DNA of 64,000 nt. Source: Bacteroidota bacterium (GTDB lineage: Bacteria; Bacteroidota; Bacteroidia; Bacteroidales; Bacteroidaceae). Position numbers and translations under genes: made by a program. The notes beneath the pieces were generated by a model. The model ran no database searches and was not told the origin of the DNA. It saw only the letters and a program-made list of their open reading frames with translations. The stretch lies in NCBI GenBank assembly GCA_023425865.1, contig JAFABV010000095.1, forward strand, positions 5,653 through 69,652, written 5' to 3'. Of this stretch, positions 18,726-27,716 are shown piece after piece (the first letter of the stretch is position 1; each line of letters opens with the position of its first letter).

Positions 18726-20972
18726 ATGAACCTGCAATTCAAACAATATGCGCTGTCGGTCTTGCTCCTTCTGGGAGCAGGACCGTCCGGTGCGCAAGTG
18801 CTGAGCCTCGGGCTCGACGGTACCGGCGATCTGAAAACATACGGTGTTAAGCCTGCCGAGTATGTGCTTGGCGCGCAAGGCAAAGCTCTCCGTACCGATG
18901 GTTACTCGACTTATGCCATTGCTACCGTGGATCCCTCGGTGATCGATGGCTCTACTTTTGCCATGTCGCTGTGGTGTGCCCCCGAAACTTATCCGATGAT
19001 GAATGTCAACGAGGCCGAGACCACACCTACCTATGCCTCGATCATTGGCAATATCGACGACACGTCAAAGACAGGCTTTGCCTTTGAGTTGAGTTCGCAG
19101 GGCGACTATCGGTTTAGGTGCTATGCCAATGGATGGGAGACGATTTGTATGGCTTCGGGTAAGATGCCGCGTTACCAATGGAGCCACTTGGTGGCTCAGC
19201 GTGACGGACGTAGGCTGTACCTTTACAATAATGGCACACTGGTGGGACAGGCAAATATGGCGTATGCGCTGAGCACAGGTGGTGCGATGCTCTACGTGGG
19301 CAAGTCGTCAACGCAACTGAAAGCCTTCGGCTCTTTCAATATCAATACCTTCAACGGACTTATCGATAACTTTGATATTTACAACAGTTTACTCACGGGC
19401 ACACAGCTTGCGGGTATAGGACAGCAGCCCGACTTGTCGGTACCCACAAGCCGGTTTGATGGTGACATCTATCGTCCGCAGTATCATGGCATGCCTGCCG
19501 CCAACTGGACCAATGAGAGCCACGGACTGACATGGTATAATGGAAAGTATCATCTATTCTTCCAGAAGAATGCCAACGGTCCTTATATGGCACGTCTCCA
19601 CTGGGGGCATCTTACCTCTACCGACCTGCTGCACTGGCAGGAGGAACGCATTGCGCTGGCTCCCAGTGAGAGCTACGACCTTAAGGGCTGCTGGAGCGGT
19701 GGTGTGATGACGGTGTCGGGCAAGCCACATATTATTTATACCGGCGTGGACAATGCCCGCGCACGGATAGTAGAAGCGGTGCCCTCTGACGAGAATCTGG
19801 AAGGATGGACCAAACAGGGGGTGATTATCGACGGCAGACCGTCTGGTTTGAGCGATGACTTTCGCGACCCTTATTATTTCGAGGCAGGCGGCAACCGCTA
19901 TATTGTCGTGGGCACGTCGAAGAACGGGGTAGGGGCAATGACGCTGCACAAGTATGTCAATGGCACATGGACCAATGACGGTTCTATTTTCTTTCAAGGA
20001 ACCAATGCCAACATAGCCGGTACCTTCTGGGAGATGCCCACGGTGACGCCACTGGGTGACAAGTGGCTGGTAACGGCTACGCCCATTGGTACTGGGAAGG
20101 GAACGCTGACGCTCTATTGGACGGGCAGTATTGCCGCTGACGGCACATTCTTACCCGACAGCGACACACCACGTGAACTGGAATTAGGCGGAATGAGTAA
20201 GCAAGGGTATGGTCTGCTCTCACCCAGCATTGTGCAAAACGCTGGAAAGACTATCCTTATGGGTATTGTGCCCGACAAATTGGGTAGTGATGACAATTAT
20301 GCGTTAGGCTGGGCGCACTGCTATAGCTTGCCACGTGAGGTGACTTTGGCTGCCAATGGGACATTGGTTCAAAAACCAGCAGTCTCCTTCTCTCCCGCTA
20401 CGGTACTAAGTTCTACGACAGTTAACGGCACTCTGCCCATTACTGCAGTGAGTGGGCGTCAGTGGGAAATGGTCGGCGAGTTTGTCGTAGGCTCTGCACC
20501 CTTTGGTTTTAATTTCCTTAAGAATGGTGACGCTTCGGCACACATCGTCTACACACCTGCCGCCAACGAGCTGACGGTTGACCTCACGGGTATTTCCCGC
20601 AAGGTGAACGATGGTGGTGTGTACGATGGCAAGTATGTGGCACAATTACCTTTCCGGCCTACGGTCGGTGAGACGATGAAGCTGGATGTGTTTTTCGACC
20701 ATTCCATTCTCGATGTCTTTATTAACGACACTTACGCCTTCAGTCTGCGAGTCTTCGCCACCGACGCATCAGCAGATGGTGTGGAAGTTTTTGCCGACGG
20801 TGCCGTAACCTTGAGTCGCTTGGCAGCCGGTTCGGTATCAACGGGCATTGGTCGCACGGTGACACACGTAAAAGAAAGTTCTCAATGGTACACCCTCGGT
20901 GGGGCACAGACCCCGGAACCCACCGCGCGCGGTATATACATTCAGCGGGGAAAGAAAGTAATGATTCCATAA
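18726..20972 (+). CDS. GH32 protein with N-terminal LamG-like domain and altered nucleophile motif
   Basis: 748 residues. Signal peptide (ending about SGAQ23), LamG/concanavalin-like beta-sandwich (about 25-230), GH32 five-blade propeller (about 245-540) and C-terminal beta-sandwich (about 550-710). The RDP motif (Arg380-Asp381-Pro382) is intact, and the acid/base Glu436 is in FWEMP where WECP is usual. The nucleophile motif WMNDPNG reads WTNESHG (261-267), so the nucleophile Asp is replaced by Glu264. It could be an active variant with other specificity, or a fructan-binding protein. It has a classical signal, not a lipobox. It lies 39 bases after the lipoprotein gene and 10 before the second GH32. 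Confidence 0.88.
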   Translation: MNLQFKQYALSVLLLLGAGPSGAQVLSLGLDGTGDLKTYGVKPAEYVLGAQGKALRTDGYSTYAIATVDPSVIDGSTFAMSLWCAPETYPMMNVNEAETTPTYASIIGNIDDTSKTGFAFELSSQGDYRFRCYANGWETICMASGKMPRYQWSHLVAQRDGRRLYLYNNGTLVGQANMAYALSTGGAMLYVGKSSTQLKAFGSFNINTFNGLIDNFDIYNSLLTGTQLAGIGQQPDLSVPTSRFDGDIYRPQYHGMPAANWTNESHGLTWYNGKYHLFFQKNANGPYMARLHWGHLTSTDLLHWQEERIALAPSESYDLKGCWSGGVMTVSGKPHIIYTGVDNARARIVEAVPSDENLEGWTKQGVIIDGRPSGLSDDFRDPYYFEAGGNRYIVVGTSKNGVGAMTLHKYVNGTWTNDGSIFFQGTNANIAGTFWEMPTVTPLGDKWLVTATPIGTGKGTLTLYWTGSIAADGTFLPDSDTPRELELGGMSKQGYGLLSPSIVQNAGKTILMGIVPDKLGSDDNYALGWAHCYSLPREVTLAANGTLVQKPAVSFSPATVLSSTTVNGTLPITAVSGRQWEMVGEFVVGSAPFGFNFLKNGDASAHIVYTPAANELTVDLTGISRKVNDGGVYDGKYVAQLPFRPTVGETMKLDVFFDHSILDVFINDTYAFSLRVFATDASADGVEVFADGAVTLSRLAAGSVSTGIGRTVTHVKESSQWYTLGGAQTPEPTARGIYIQRGKKVMIP

Positions 20973-20982
20973 TACACAATCT

Positions 20983-22692
20983 ATGATGATGAAACAATTA
21001 TTGATGATGGCCTTTATCCTGTGCGTCACATGGGGCAGAACCAATGCCCAGCAGACTGAGTTTCTCAGTGACAACCGCGTGATACAGCGGATTACGACTG
21101 AGCATAAGTACCTGCTGTTGCCCGTGGAGGAAAGTCAGGAAAATGACCATATACGGGTTATACAGAATAATAAGGTGGTAAAGGAACTGAACTGTCGCCT
21201 TGCCATTAACAAGACCGACTACCTGGTGCCGCTCGCACTCGACGACTTGACTGAGGGTGAGGCTGCGCTCTACATCACCATGAACAGGGGTAATTCCACT
21301 GTGCCCTCGGGCGGACAGTTAGCCATACGTGACTTTGTATGCTGGAAGCAGATGCAATATTCTGACACATTCGATACCCGCAACCGTGAGAAATTCCGTC
21401 CGGTCTACCATCACACGCCGCTATGGGGTTGGATGAACGACCCTAACGGCATGTTCTACAAAGACGGCGTGTGGCATCTTTACTTCCAGCACAACCCTTA
21501 TGGGTCGCAATGGGAGAATATGACTTGGGGGCATTCCACCTCGCGCGACCTCATCCACTGGACCTTTGAGGGTGAGGCTGTGGAGCCCGATGCGTGGGGT
21601 ACCATCTTCAGCGGCTCGTCAGTAGTCGATAAGCACAATACCGCAGGATGGGGCGAAGGCACCGTGGTGGCCTTCTACACCGCTGCGGAGGCTACGCAGA
21701 AGCAGTGTATGGCTTATTCGACCGACAACGGCAAGACCTTCGTGAAATATGACAAGAACCCTATCCTGACCTCAGAGGTGGCCGACTTCCGCGACCCGCA
21801 CGTCTTCTGGAATGAGGATGCCCAGTTGTGGAACATGGTGCTGGCGGAGAAGCAGCACATGAAGATCTACTCGTCGAAGAACCTCAAAGACTGGACTTTC
21901 GAGAGCGACTTCGGCGAAGGCTACGGCAACCACGACGGTGTGTGGGAATGTCCCGACCTGATGAAGATTGGCGACAAGTGGCTGCTCATCTGTAATATCA
22001 ACCCCGGAGGTCCATTCGGAGGTTCGGCCGCGCAGTATTTCGTGGGTAGCTTCGATGGCCGTCGGTTTGTCTGCGAAGATACGCCCGAGGAGACCAAATG
22101 GATGGACTGGGGCAAGGACCACTATGCCACCGTCACCTTCGACAACGCCCCCGACGGTCGCCATGTGGCCATGCCGTGGATGAGCAACTGGCAGTATGCC
22201 AGCCAAGTGCCCACCAAGCAGTTCCGCTCGGCCAATGGTTTGCCACGCGATCTGGGCTTGTTCAGCTATGCGGGCGAGACCTATTGTAGTGTGAAGCCAA
22301 GCCGCGAGGTGATGGAAGCCTTCGCCACCAAGCCGTCGGGCAAACTCACCGAGGCCTGTCGTATCGACGTGCAGCCGCGCGCCAACACCGTTATCACACT
22401 GAGCAACGACAAGGGCGATGTGGTGACGATGACCTACGATGCCAAGAACGAGACGTTCAGCATGGACCGTACCAAGAGTGGTGACGTGAGCTTCTCTAAT
22501 GAATTTGCCGCCGTGACCAAGGCTCCGACCCGTGGAAAAATAAAGACGCTTCAAATCTTCATCGACCGCAGCAGCATCGAAGTGATGGATGCGGAGGGAA
22601 AGATGGCCATGTCTAACCTGGTGTTTCCCTCGATGCCCTATAACAAGCTGACGGTCAAGGGCGGAAGCAGCAAGATATATCCGCTCAAATAA
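20983..22692 (+). CDS. GH32 levanase/fructanase with N-terminal DUF4980-type domain
   Basis: 569 residues. Signal peptide (ending NAQ23), an N-terminal beta domain (about 25-120) like DUF4980 found in Bacteroides levanases such as BT1760, then a canonical GH32 propeller and a C-terminal sandwich. All three catalytic motifs are intact: WMNDPNG (nucleophile Asp153), RDP (Asp271) and WECP (acid/base Glu322). It hydrolyses beta-fructosidic bonds; whether endo-levanase, inulinase or exo-acting cannot be read from the sequence. Ten bases after the variant GH32 gene, last gene of the susC operon as far as promoters show. Confidence 0.93.
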   Translation: MMMKQLLMMAFILCVTWGRTNAQQTEFLSDNRVIQRITTEHKYLLLPVEESQENDHIRVIQNNKVVKELNCRLAINKTDYLVPLALDDLTEGEAALYITMNRGNSTVPSGGQLAIRDFVCWKQMQYSDTFDTRNREKFRPVYHHTPLWGWMNDPNGMFYKDGVWHLYFQHNPYGSQWENMTWGHSTSRDLIHWTFEGEAVEPDAWGTIFSGSSVVDKHNTAGWGEGTVVAFYTAAEATQKQCMAYSTDNGKTFVKYDKNPILTSEVADFRDPHVFWNEDAQLWNMVLAEKQHMKIYSSKNLKDWTFESDFGEGYGNHDGVWECPDLMKIGDKWLLICNINPGGPFGGSAAQYFVGSFDGRRFVCEDTPEETKWMDWGKDHYATVTFDNAPDGRHVAMPWMSNWQYASQVPTKQFRSANGLPRDLGLFSYAGETYCSVKPSREVMEAFATKPSGKLTEACRIDVQPRANTVITLSNDKGDVVTMTYDAKNETFSMDRTKSGDVSFSNEFAAVTKAPTRGKIKTLQIFIDRSSIEVMDAEGKMAMSNLVFPSMPYNKLTVKGGSSKIYPLK

Positions 22693-22726
22693 AACACAAC
22701 GCCCAGCTGGCCAGCGCTCGCGAAAA

Positions 22727-22785
22727 AACGTTCATTGTGCCTGTAGATTTGTTGCATGTTACAAAATTGACAGCCAATGAACGTT
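22727..22785 (+). promoter_or_regulatory. Palindromic putative HTCS operator before importer gene
   Basis: AACGTTCATTG (22727-22737) and CAATGAACGTT (22775-22785) are perfect 11-base inverted repeats separated by 37 bases. Between them lies TGTTACA (22757-22763). The left arm and TGTTACA recur upstream of susC, which suggests one regulator for both promoters. Confidence 0.6.
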
Positions 22786-22814
22786 TTGTGCGACGCATGG
22801 CCGGGGGGAATCAT

Positions 22815-22822
22815 TATCTTTG
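22815..22822 (+). promoter_or_regulatory. -7 element for importer-kinase pair
   Basis: TATCTTTG, 40 bases before the MFS start codon and 29 bases after the operator's right arm. Shows that the importer and kinase form a second transcript in the locus. Confidence 0.65.
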
Positions 22823-22862
22823 CCGCAGTAAATCACAGTAACCCTTAAACCGTAAAACAATC

Positions 22863-24041
22863 ATGAGTAAGACAAGCAAGATCACGCTGATACCGGTGAT
22901 GCTCTGTTTCTTTGCCATGGGTTTCGTAGACCTCGTGGGCATTGCTTCTAACTATGTCAAGGAAGACTTGTCGCTGAGCGACAGTGTAGCCAACCTGCTT
23001 CCATCATTGGTATTCTTCTGGTTTCTTATTTTCTCAGTGCCCACAGGCGTACTGATGAACCGCATAGGTCGCAAGAAGACAGTGCTGCTGGCGCTGTTGG
23101 TGACCGTATTCTCCTTGTTGTTGCCCATTTTCAGTGAGAGTTTCTTTGTCATGCTGCTGTCGTTCTCATTGCTTGGCATTGGCAACACGCTCATGCAGAC
23201 CTCGCTCAACCCATTGGTGTCTACCGTCATCAAGGGCAACCTGGCCGCAACACTCACCTTCGGACAGTTTGTCAAGGCCATCGCCTCGTTCATGGCTCCT
23301 TACATTGCCATGTGGGGTGCAATGGGTGCAGTGCCTACCTTTGGTTTGGGCTGGCGCGTTCTCTTCCCCATCTATATGGTGATAGGCATAGCCGCCATGC
23401 TGTTATTGGGTTCCACCCCCATTGAGGAGGAAAGCGATGTCTACGAGGAGGGCATATCGTCTATCGGTCAGCAATTTGTAGAAGCATTCAAGTTATTGGG
23501 CAAGCCTATCGTGCTGTTGAGCTTCTTAGGCATCATGTGTCATGTGGGTATTGACGTAGGGACGAATACCACCGCGCCCAAGATCTTGATGGAAAGATTA
23601 GGCATGACGCTCAACGACGCGGCTTTCGCCACCAGTCTGTATTTCATTTTCCGCACCATTGGCTGTCTTACGGGTAGTTTCTTCTTGCGGGTAATGAAAA
23701 GCCGTACATTCTTTGTCATCAGTGTAGTGATGATGGCATTGAGCATGGCAGGCATGTTGGTAGGGTCTTCACAGTGGATGCTGTACGTGGCCATCGCTTT
23801 AGTGGGCTATGGTAACTCTAACGTGTTCTCCATTATCTTCACGCAGGCGCTCCTCTCTGTACCCGAGAAAAAGAATGCCGTGAGCGGACTGATGATCATG
23901 GGTCTCTTCGGTGGCACGGTGTTCCCGCTGCTCATGGGCTTTGCCAGCGATGCCGTGGGACAGGCCGGCGCCGTGGTGGTCATGGCTGTAGGCGTGGCAT
24001 ATCTCTTCACTTATATTGCAAAGGTGAGCAACAATCAGTAA
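22863..24041 (+). CDS. FHS-type MFS sugar importer (probable fructose)
   Basis: 392 residues, about 12 membrane helices, major facilitator fold close to the fucose/glucose-galactose:H+ symporter group. The cytoplasmic loop between helices 2 and 3 carries MNRIGRKKT (the RxGR signature). It imports a monosaccharide from periplasm to cytoplasm. Own promoter with operator; fructokinase follows after 21 bases. BT1758 plays this part in the B. thetaiotaomicron fructan locus, so fructose is the likely substrate. Confidence 0.88.
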   Translation: MSKTSKITLIPVMLCFFAMGFVDLVGIASNYVKEDLSLSDSVANLLPSLVFFWFLIFSVPTGVLMNRIGRKKTVLLALLVTVFSLLLPIFSESFFVMLLSFSLLGIGNTLMQTSLNPLVSTVIKGNLAATLTFGQFVKAIASFMAPYIAMWGAMGAVPTFGLGWRVLFPIYMVIGIAAMLLLGSTPIEEESDVYEEGISSIGQQFVEAFKLLGKPIVLLSFLGIMCHVGIDVGTNTTAPKILMERLGMTLNDAAFATSLYFIFRTIGCLTGSFFLRVMKSRTFFVISVVMMALSMAGMLVGSSQWMLYVAIALVGYGNSNVFSIIFTQALLSVPEKKNAVSGLMIMGLFGGTVFPLLMGFASDAVGQAGAVVVMAVGVAYLFTYIAKVSNNQ

Positions 24042-24062
24042 CGTAAACCATACAACAATCCT

Positions 24063-24947
24063 ATGAATCAAATGATAGTAGGCCTCGGAGAGGCTTTGTG
24101 GGACATTCTTCCCGAAGGCGCTAAACTGGGTGGCGCCCCCGCCAACTTTGCTTATCATGCCAGTCAGTTCGGCCACGAGGCCGTGGCTGTAAGCGCTTTA
24201 GGCAACGACGCTCTTGGCGACCAGACCATCGCTGAGTTTGAAGCCAACGGCTTAGGCTATGTGATGCCTCGTGTACCCTTCCCCACGGGTACTGTCGGAG
24301 TGGAGCTCGACACAGAGGGCGTGCCTACCTACGACATCAAGAGCAACGTGGCTTGGGACAACATTCCCTTCACGCCTGAGATAGAGGCCGTGGCCAAGAA
24401 CTGCCGTGCCGTATGCTTCGGTTCGTTGGCACAGCGGAGTGAGGTGTCACGAAGCACCATAGAGAAGTTTCTTGACGCTACGCCTGACGACTGCCTGAAG
24501 ATTTTCGACATCAATCTCCGGCAGACTTTCTATACCAAAGAAGTAATCCAAGAGTCGCTGCACCGCTGCAATATTCTCAAGATAAACGATGAAGAACTGG
24601 TGACCATCGGCCGTATGTTTGATTATCCCGGACTCGACATGGAGAACAAGTGCTGGCTCATCCTCGGCAAATACAATCTCGATATGCTGGTGTTGACTTG
24701 CGGTACACAGGGCAGTTACGTCTTCGCTCCGGCCCAGAAGAGTTACAAGGAGACGCCTAAAGTAGAGGTGGCAGACACCGTGGGCGCCGGCGACTCGTTT
24801 ACCGGCAGCTTCGTCGCAGCCCTTCTGGCGGGCATGGCTATCCCCGACGCGCACGAGCTGGCCGTGCAGACCAGTGCGTTTGTTTGTACGCAGAAAGGGG
24901 CGATGCCCAAGCTGCCTGCAGCATTGATCAGTCAGGTTCACGTATAA
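24063..24947 (+). CDS. Fructokinase (PfkB family)
   Basis: 294 residues; phosphorylates fructose with ATP. N-terminal substrate-binding signature GGAPANFAYHASQFG (residues 23-37). C-terminal ATP site with DTVGAGDSFTG, whose second Asp is the catalytic base. Directly downstream of the importer and matches BT1757 in the known fructan locus. Other ribokinase-fold sugars are possible, but the context makes fructose the clear choice. A strong bidirectional hairpin follows. Confidence 0.92.
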   Translation: MNQMIVGLGEALWDILPEGAKLGGAPANFAYHASQFGHEAVAVSALGNDALGDQTIAEFEANGLGYVMPRVPFPTGTVGVELDTEGVPTYDIKSNVAWDNIPFTPEIEAVAKNCRAVCFGSLAQRSEVSRSTIEKFLDATPDDCLKIFDINLRQTFYTKEVIQESLHRCNILKINDEELVTIGRMFDYPGLDMENKCWLILGKYNLDMLVLTCGTQGSYVFAPAQKSYKETPKVEVADTVGAGDSFTGSFVAALLAGMAIPDAHELAVQTSAFVCTQKGAMPKLPAALISQVHV

Positions 24948-24953
24948 AAATAT

Positions 24954-24985
24954 CCGGCCATGAGCAATTTCACGCTCATGGCCGG
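24954..24985. terminator. Bidirectional terminator between fructokinase and GH94 genes
   Basis: CCGGCCATGAGC pairs perfectly with GCTCATGGCCGG around 8 bases; A-rich on the left and T-rich on the right, between convergent genes. Confidence 0.85.
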
Positions 24986-25012
24986 CATTCTTATATGGGG
25001 GTGGCGTACTGA

Positions 25013-27463
25013 CTACAGCACCACCTCAACGATATGGTGGCCTGGTAAGGCCGGCACCATTTGCCCCTCGATGGGTTTTCCATCTACGGTAATCTGTTTC
25101 ACCCCCCGGTTTCGCCCTGAGGGATTGGTGACATGAATATCGTACACACCACCCCTGAACAGGCGTCTCACCCGGTATTCGTTGGCCGTAGACGGCAGGC
25201 AAGGGTCGATGAGCAGCCCCTCGTAATGCGGTTTAATTCCTAATATATACTGGCTCACGGTGTACCACATCCATGCCGCCGTGCCGGTGAGCCACGAGTT
25301 TTTGCCTTCACCGGGGCGGGCGGCGTCTTTTCCGGCCACCATCTGGCAGTTGACATAAGGCTCTACGCGGTGTAGTGTCTGGTATTTCTCCTCGATGTAC
25401 GAAGGCAGAATCTTGGTGTAATGCGCCCATGCGTCATCCCCACGTCCGGCTACCGTCTCGCCGATAATCACCCACGGATTGTTATGGCAGAATATGCCCG
25501 CGTTTTCCTTATAGCCCTCGGGGTACGACGAAATCTCGCCCATCTCCACATGGTAGGTGGTATAGGCGGGATTGTTGAGCACGATGCCATGCTCACAGTC
25601 CAACCGCTCTTTGACGGCATCGAGTGCCTTGTCGCACAGTCCCTCTTCGAGACCAATGCCCGCCATGGTACACCATCCCTGGCTCTCAATAAAGATTTTG
25701 CCCTCCTCGTTCTCGTCCGACCCAATCTTGTTGCCGTAGAAGTCGTAGGCGCGCAGGAACCATTCCCCGTCCCAACCATACCGTTTCACGGCCTCGGTCA
25801 TGTTGTCCACCGCCTGTTGTGCACGTGCGGCCTCGCCTTCGTCTCCTATGCGTCGGCACAATTCCACGTAGTCGTTGCCTGTCACGACAAACAATCCGGC
25901 AATCATCAGACTCTCGGCCTTCGACCCCTCGCTCTTGTTCTCGGTGGTCTGGAAACTCTCGTTGGGGTCCCATGAGAAGCAGTTGAGGTTCAGGCAGTCG
26001 TTCCAGTCGGCGCGTCCGATGAGTGGCAGACCGTGCGGCCCGAGGTTGTTGACCACATGGTCGAACGACACCCGCAGGTGTTCCAGCAAGCTGACCTCTG
26101 AGCCCGGTACGTTGTCGAAGGGCACCATCTCATTGAGGATCGTGAGGTCGCCCGTCTCTTTGATGTAAGCCACGGTACCAAAGATGAGCCAGCAGGGGTC
26201 GTCGTTGAAACCGCCACCGATGTCGTTGTTGCCGCGCTTGGTGAGTGGCTGGTACTGGTGGTAGCATCCGCCGTCGGAAAACTGTGTGGAGGCTATGTCG
26301 ATGATACGCTGGCGCGCCCGCTCTGGTATCTGGTGGACAAAGCCCACCAGGTCTTGGTTAGAGTCGCGGAAGCCCATGCCGCGGCCTATGCCGCTCTCGA
26401 AGAACGATGCCGAACGGCTCATGCAGAACGTGATCATACACTGGTATTGGTTCCAGATATTCACCATCCGGTCGAGTTTGTCATTGCCGGTCTCCACCTG
26501 GAAGATGCCCAACAGTCGGTCCCAATAGGCTTGCAGGGCGGCAAAGGCCGCGTCCACCTTCTCTGTCGTGTCGAAGTCGGCGATGAGTTGGCGTGCCTTA
26601 GCCTTGTTGATTACCTGCTTGGCTTCCCATTTCTCCTCCTGCTTGTTTTCTACGTAGCCCAGCAAGAAGATGATGTCGCGGCTTTCTCCGGGCTGCAGTT
26701 CCACGTCTACGCAGTGGCTGGCCACAGGGCTCCATCCGTGGGCAAAGCTGTTGCGTGGTTGTCCCTCTACAACCGCCTGCGGATTAGCGTATTCGTTGTA
26801 AAGGCCTACAAAGCTCTCACGGTCGGTGTCATACCCGGCAATGGGCGCGTTGACGTGGTAAAAGGCATAGTGGTTACGACGCTCCCGGTATTCGGTCTTG
26901 TGGTAGAGGGTAGCCCCGTCGACCTCCACCTCGCCGGTAGAGAAATTGCGCTGAAAGTTTTCCATGTCGGTCGATGCGTTCCACAGGCACCATTCTATAT
27001 ATGAAAACACTCTCAGGCGTTTCACCTCGGCCGAGTGGTTGGTGAGCGTCATCTTCTGTACCTCAGCCCATGTGTGCAGAGGCACGAAGAAGAGCACGCT
27101 GGCCTCCACGCCCTGGCAGCTACCCGTGATGCGGGTATAATTCATGCCATGGCGGCACTCGTAGCTGTCGAGCGGCGTCTTACAGGGTTTCCACCCCGGG
27201 TTCCAAACGGTATCACCGTCTTTGATGTAGAAGTAACGGCCGTTGTTGTCCATCGGCACGTCGTTATAGCGGTAGCGTGTAATACGGCGGAATTTGGCGT
27301 CCTTGCAGAAGGCGTAGCCACCGGCGGTATTTGAAATCAACGAAAAGAACTCTTCGTTGCCCAAGTAGTTGATCCAAGGCCAGGGCGTTTTGGGGTCTGT
27401 TATGACATATTCTCTGTGGGCATCATCAAAATGCCCATAGCGTTTACTCTGCGACATGTGCAT
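25013..27463 (-). CDS. Cellobiose phosphorylase (GH94)
   Basis: 816 residues, cytoplasmic. Phosphorolysis of cellobiose to glucose 1-phosphate and glucose. N-terminal GH94 beta domain (about 15-290), helical linker, (alpha/alpha)6 barrel (about 330-740) and C-terminal beta domain. Signatures MGFRDSNQDLVGF (363-375) and RADWNDCLNL (484-493), whose Asp489 corresponds to the catalytic acid Asp490 of Cellulomonas enzyme. Length is the same as known cellobiose phosphorylases; cellodextrin phosphorylases are longer. It may start at the first or third codon (both Met). Single gene with own promoter at 27488-27495; no cellulase or transporter gene is adjacent. Confidence 0.9.
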   Translation of the reverse strand: MHMSQSKRYGHFDDAHREYVITDPKTPWPWINYLGNEEFFSLISNTAGGYAFCKDAKFRRITRYRYNDVPMDNNGRYFYIKDGDTVWNPGWKPCKTPLDSYECRHGMNYTRITGSCQGVEASVLFFVPLHTWAEVQKMTLTNHSAEVKRLRVFSYIEWCLWNASTDMENFQRNFSTGEVEVDGATLYHKTEYRERRNHYAFYHVNAPIAGYDTDRESFVGLYNEYANPQAVVEGQPRNSFAHGWSPVASHCVDVELQPGESRDIIFLLGYVENKQEEKWEAKQVINKAKARQLIADFDTTEKVDAAFAALQAYWDRLLGIFQVETGNDKLDRMVNIWNQYQCMITFCMSRSASFFESGIGRGMGFRDSNQDLVGFVHQIPERARQRIIDIASTQFSDGGCYHQYQPLTKRGNNDIGGGFNDDPCWLIFGTVAYIKETGDLTILNEMVPFDNVPGSEVSLLEHLRVSFDHVVNNLGPHGLPLIGRADWNDCLNLNCFSWDPNESFQTTENKSEGSKAESLMIAGLFVVTGNDYVELCRRIGDEGEAARAQQAVDNMTEAVKRYGWDGEWFLRAYDFYGNKIGSDENEEGKIFIESQGWCTMAGIGLEEGLCDKALDAVKERLDCEHGIVLNNPAYTTYHVEMGEISSYPEGYKENAGIFCHNNPWVIIGETVAGRGDDAWAHYTKILPSYIEEKYQTLHRVEPYVNCQMVAGKDAARPGEGKNSWLTGTAAWMWYTVSQYILGIKPHYEGLLIDPCLPSTANEYRVRRLFRGGVYDIHVTNPSGRNRGVKQITVDGKPIEGQMVPALPGHHIVEVVL

Positions 27464-27487
27464 CTAAAATATTTTAGGTTACTACGA

Positions 27488-27495
27488 CAAAGGTA
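27488..27495 (-). promoter_or_regulatory. -7 element for cellobiose phosphorylase
   Basis: TACCTTTG on the minus strand, 25 bases before the start codon. Confidence 0.65.
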
Positions 27496-27653
27496 GGAAA
27501 AAAGCCCGAGGCACTTATTTCTTCGAATGAATAAAAACTGAAAATTGATATAATAAGTGTATCATTTGGTATTTTAATATCAATGTGCATGAAAGATGTT
27601 CGGGCGCCATAGAATTTCGCCGGGCATTACTTCAGTTATTGCGAAATAATGGT

Positions 27654-27661
27654 TACTTTTG
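27654..27661 (+). promoter_or_regulatory. -7 element for BASS-type transporter
   Basis: TACTTTTG, 56 bases before the ATG at 27717. It lies inside the longer frame that begins at 27585, which argues against that earlier start. Confidence 0.6.
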
Positions 27662-27716
27662 CATCGAAGGCCTATGCGCGTCATATCGTCTGTTTGTTTC
27701 CCATTGCCGCACGTAT

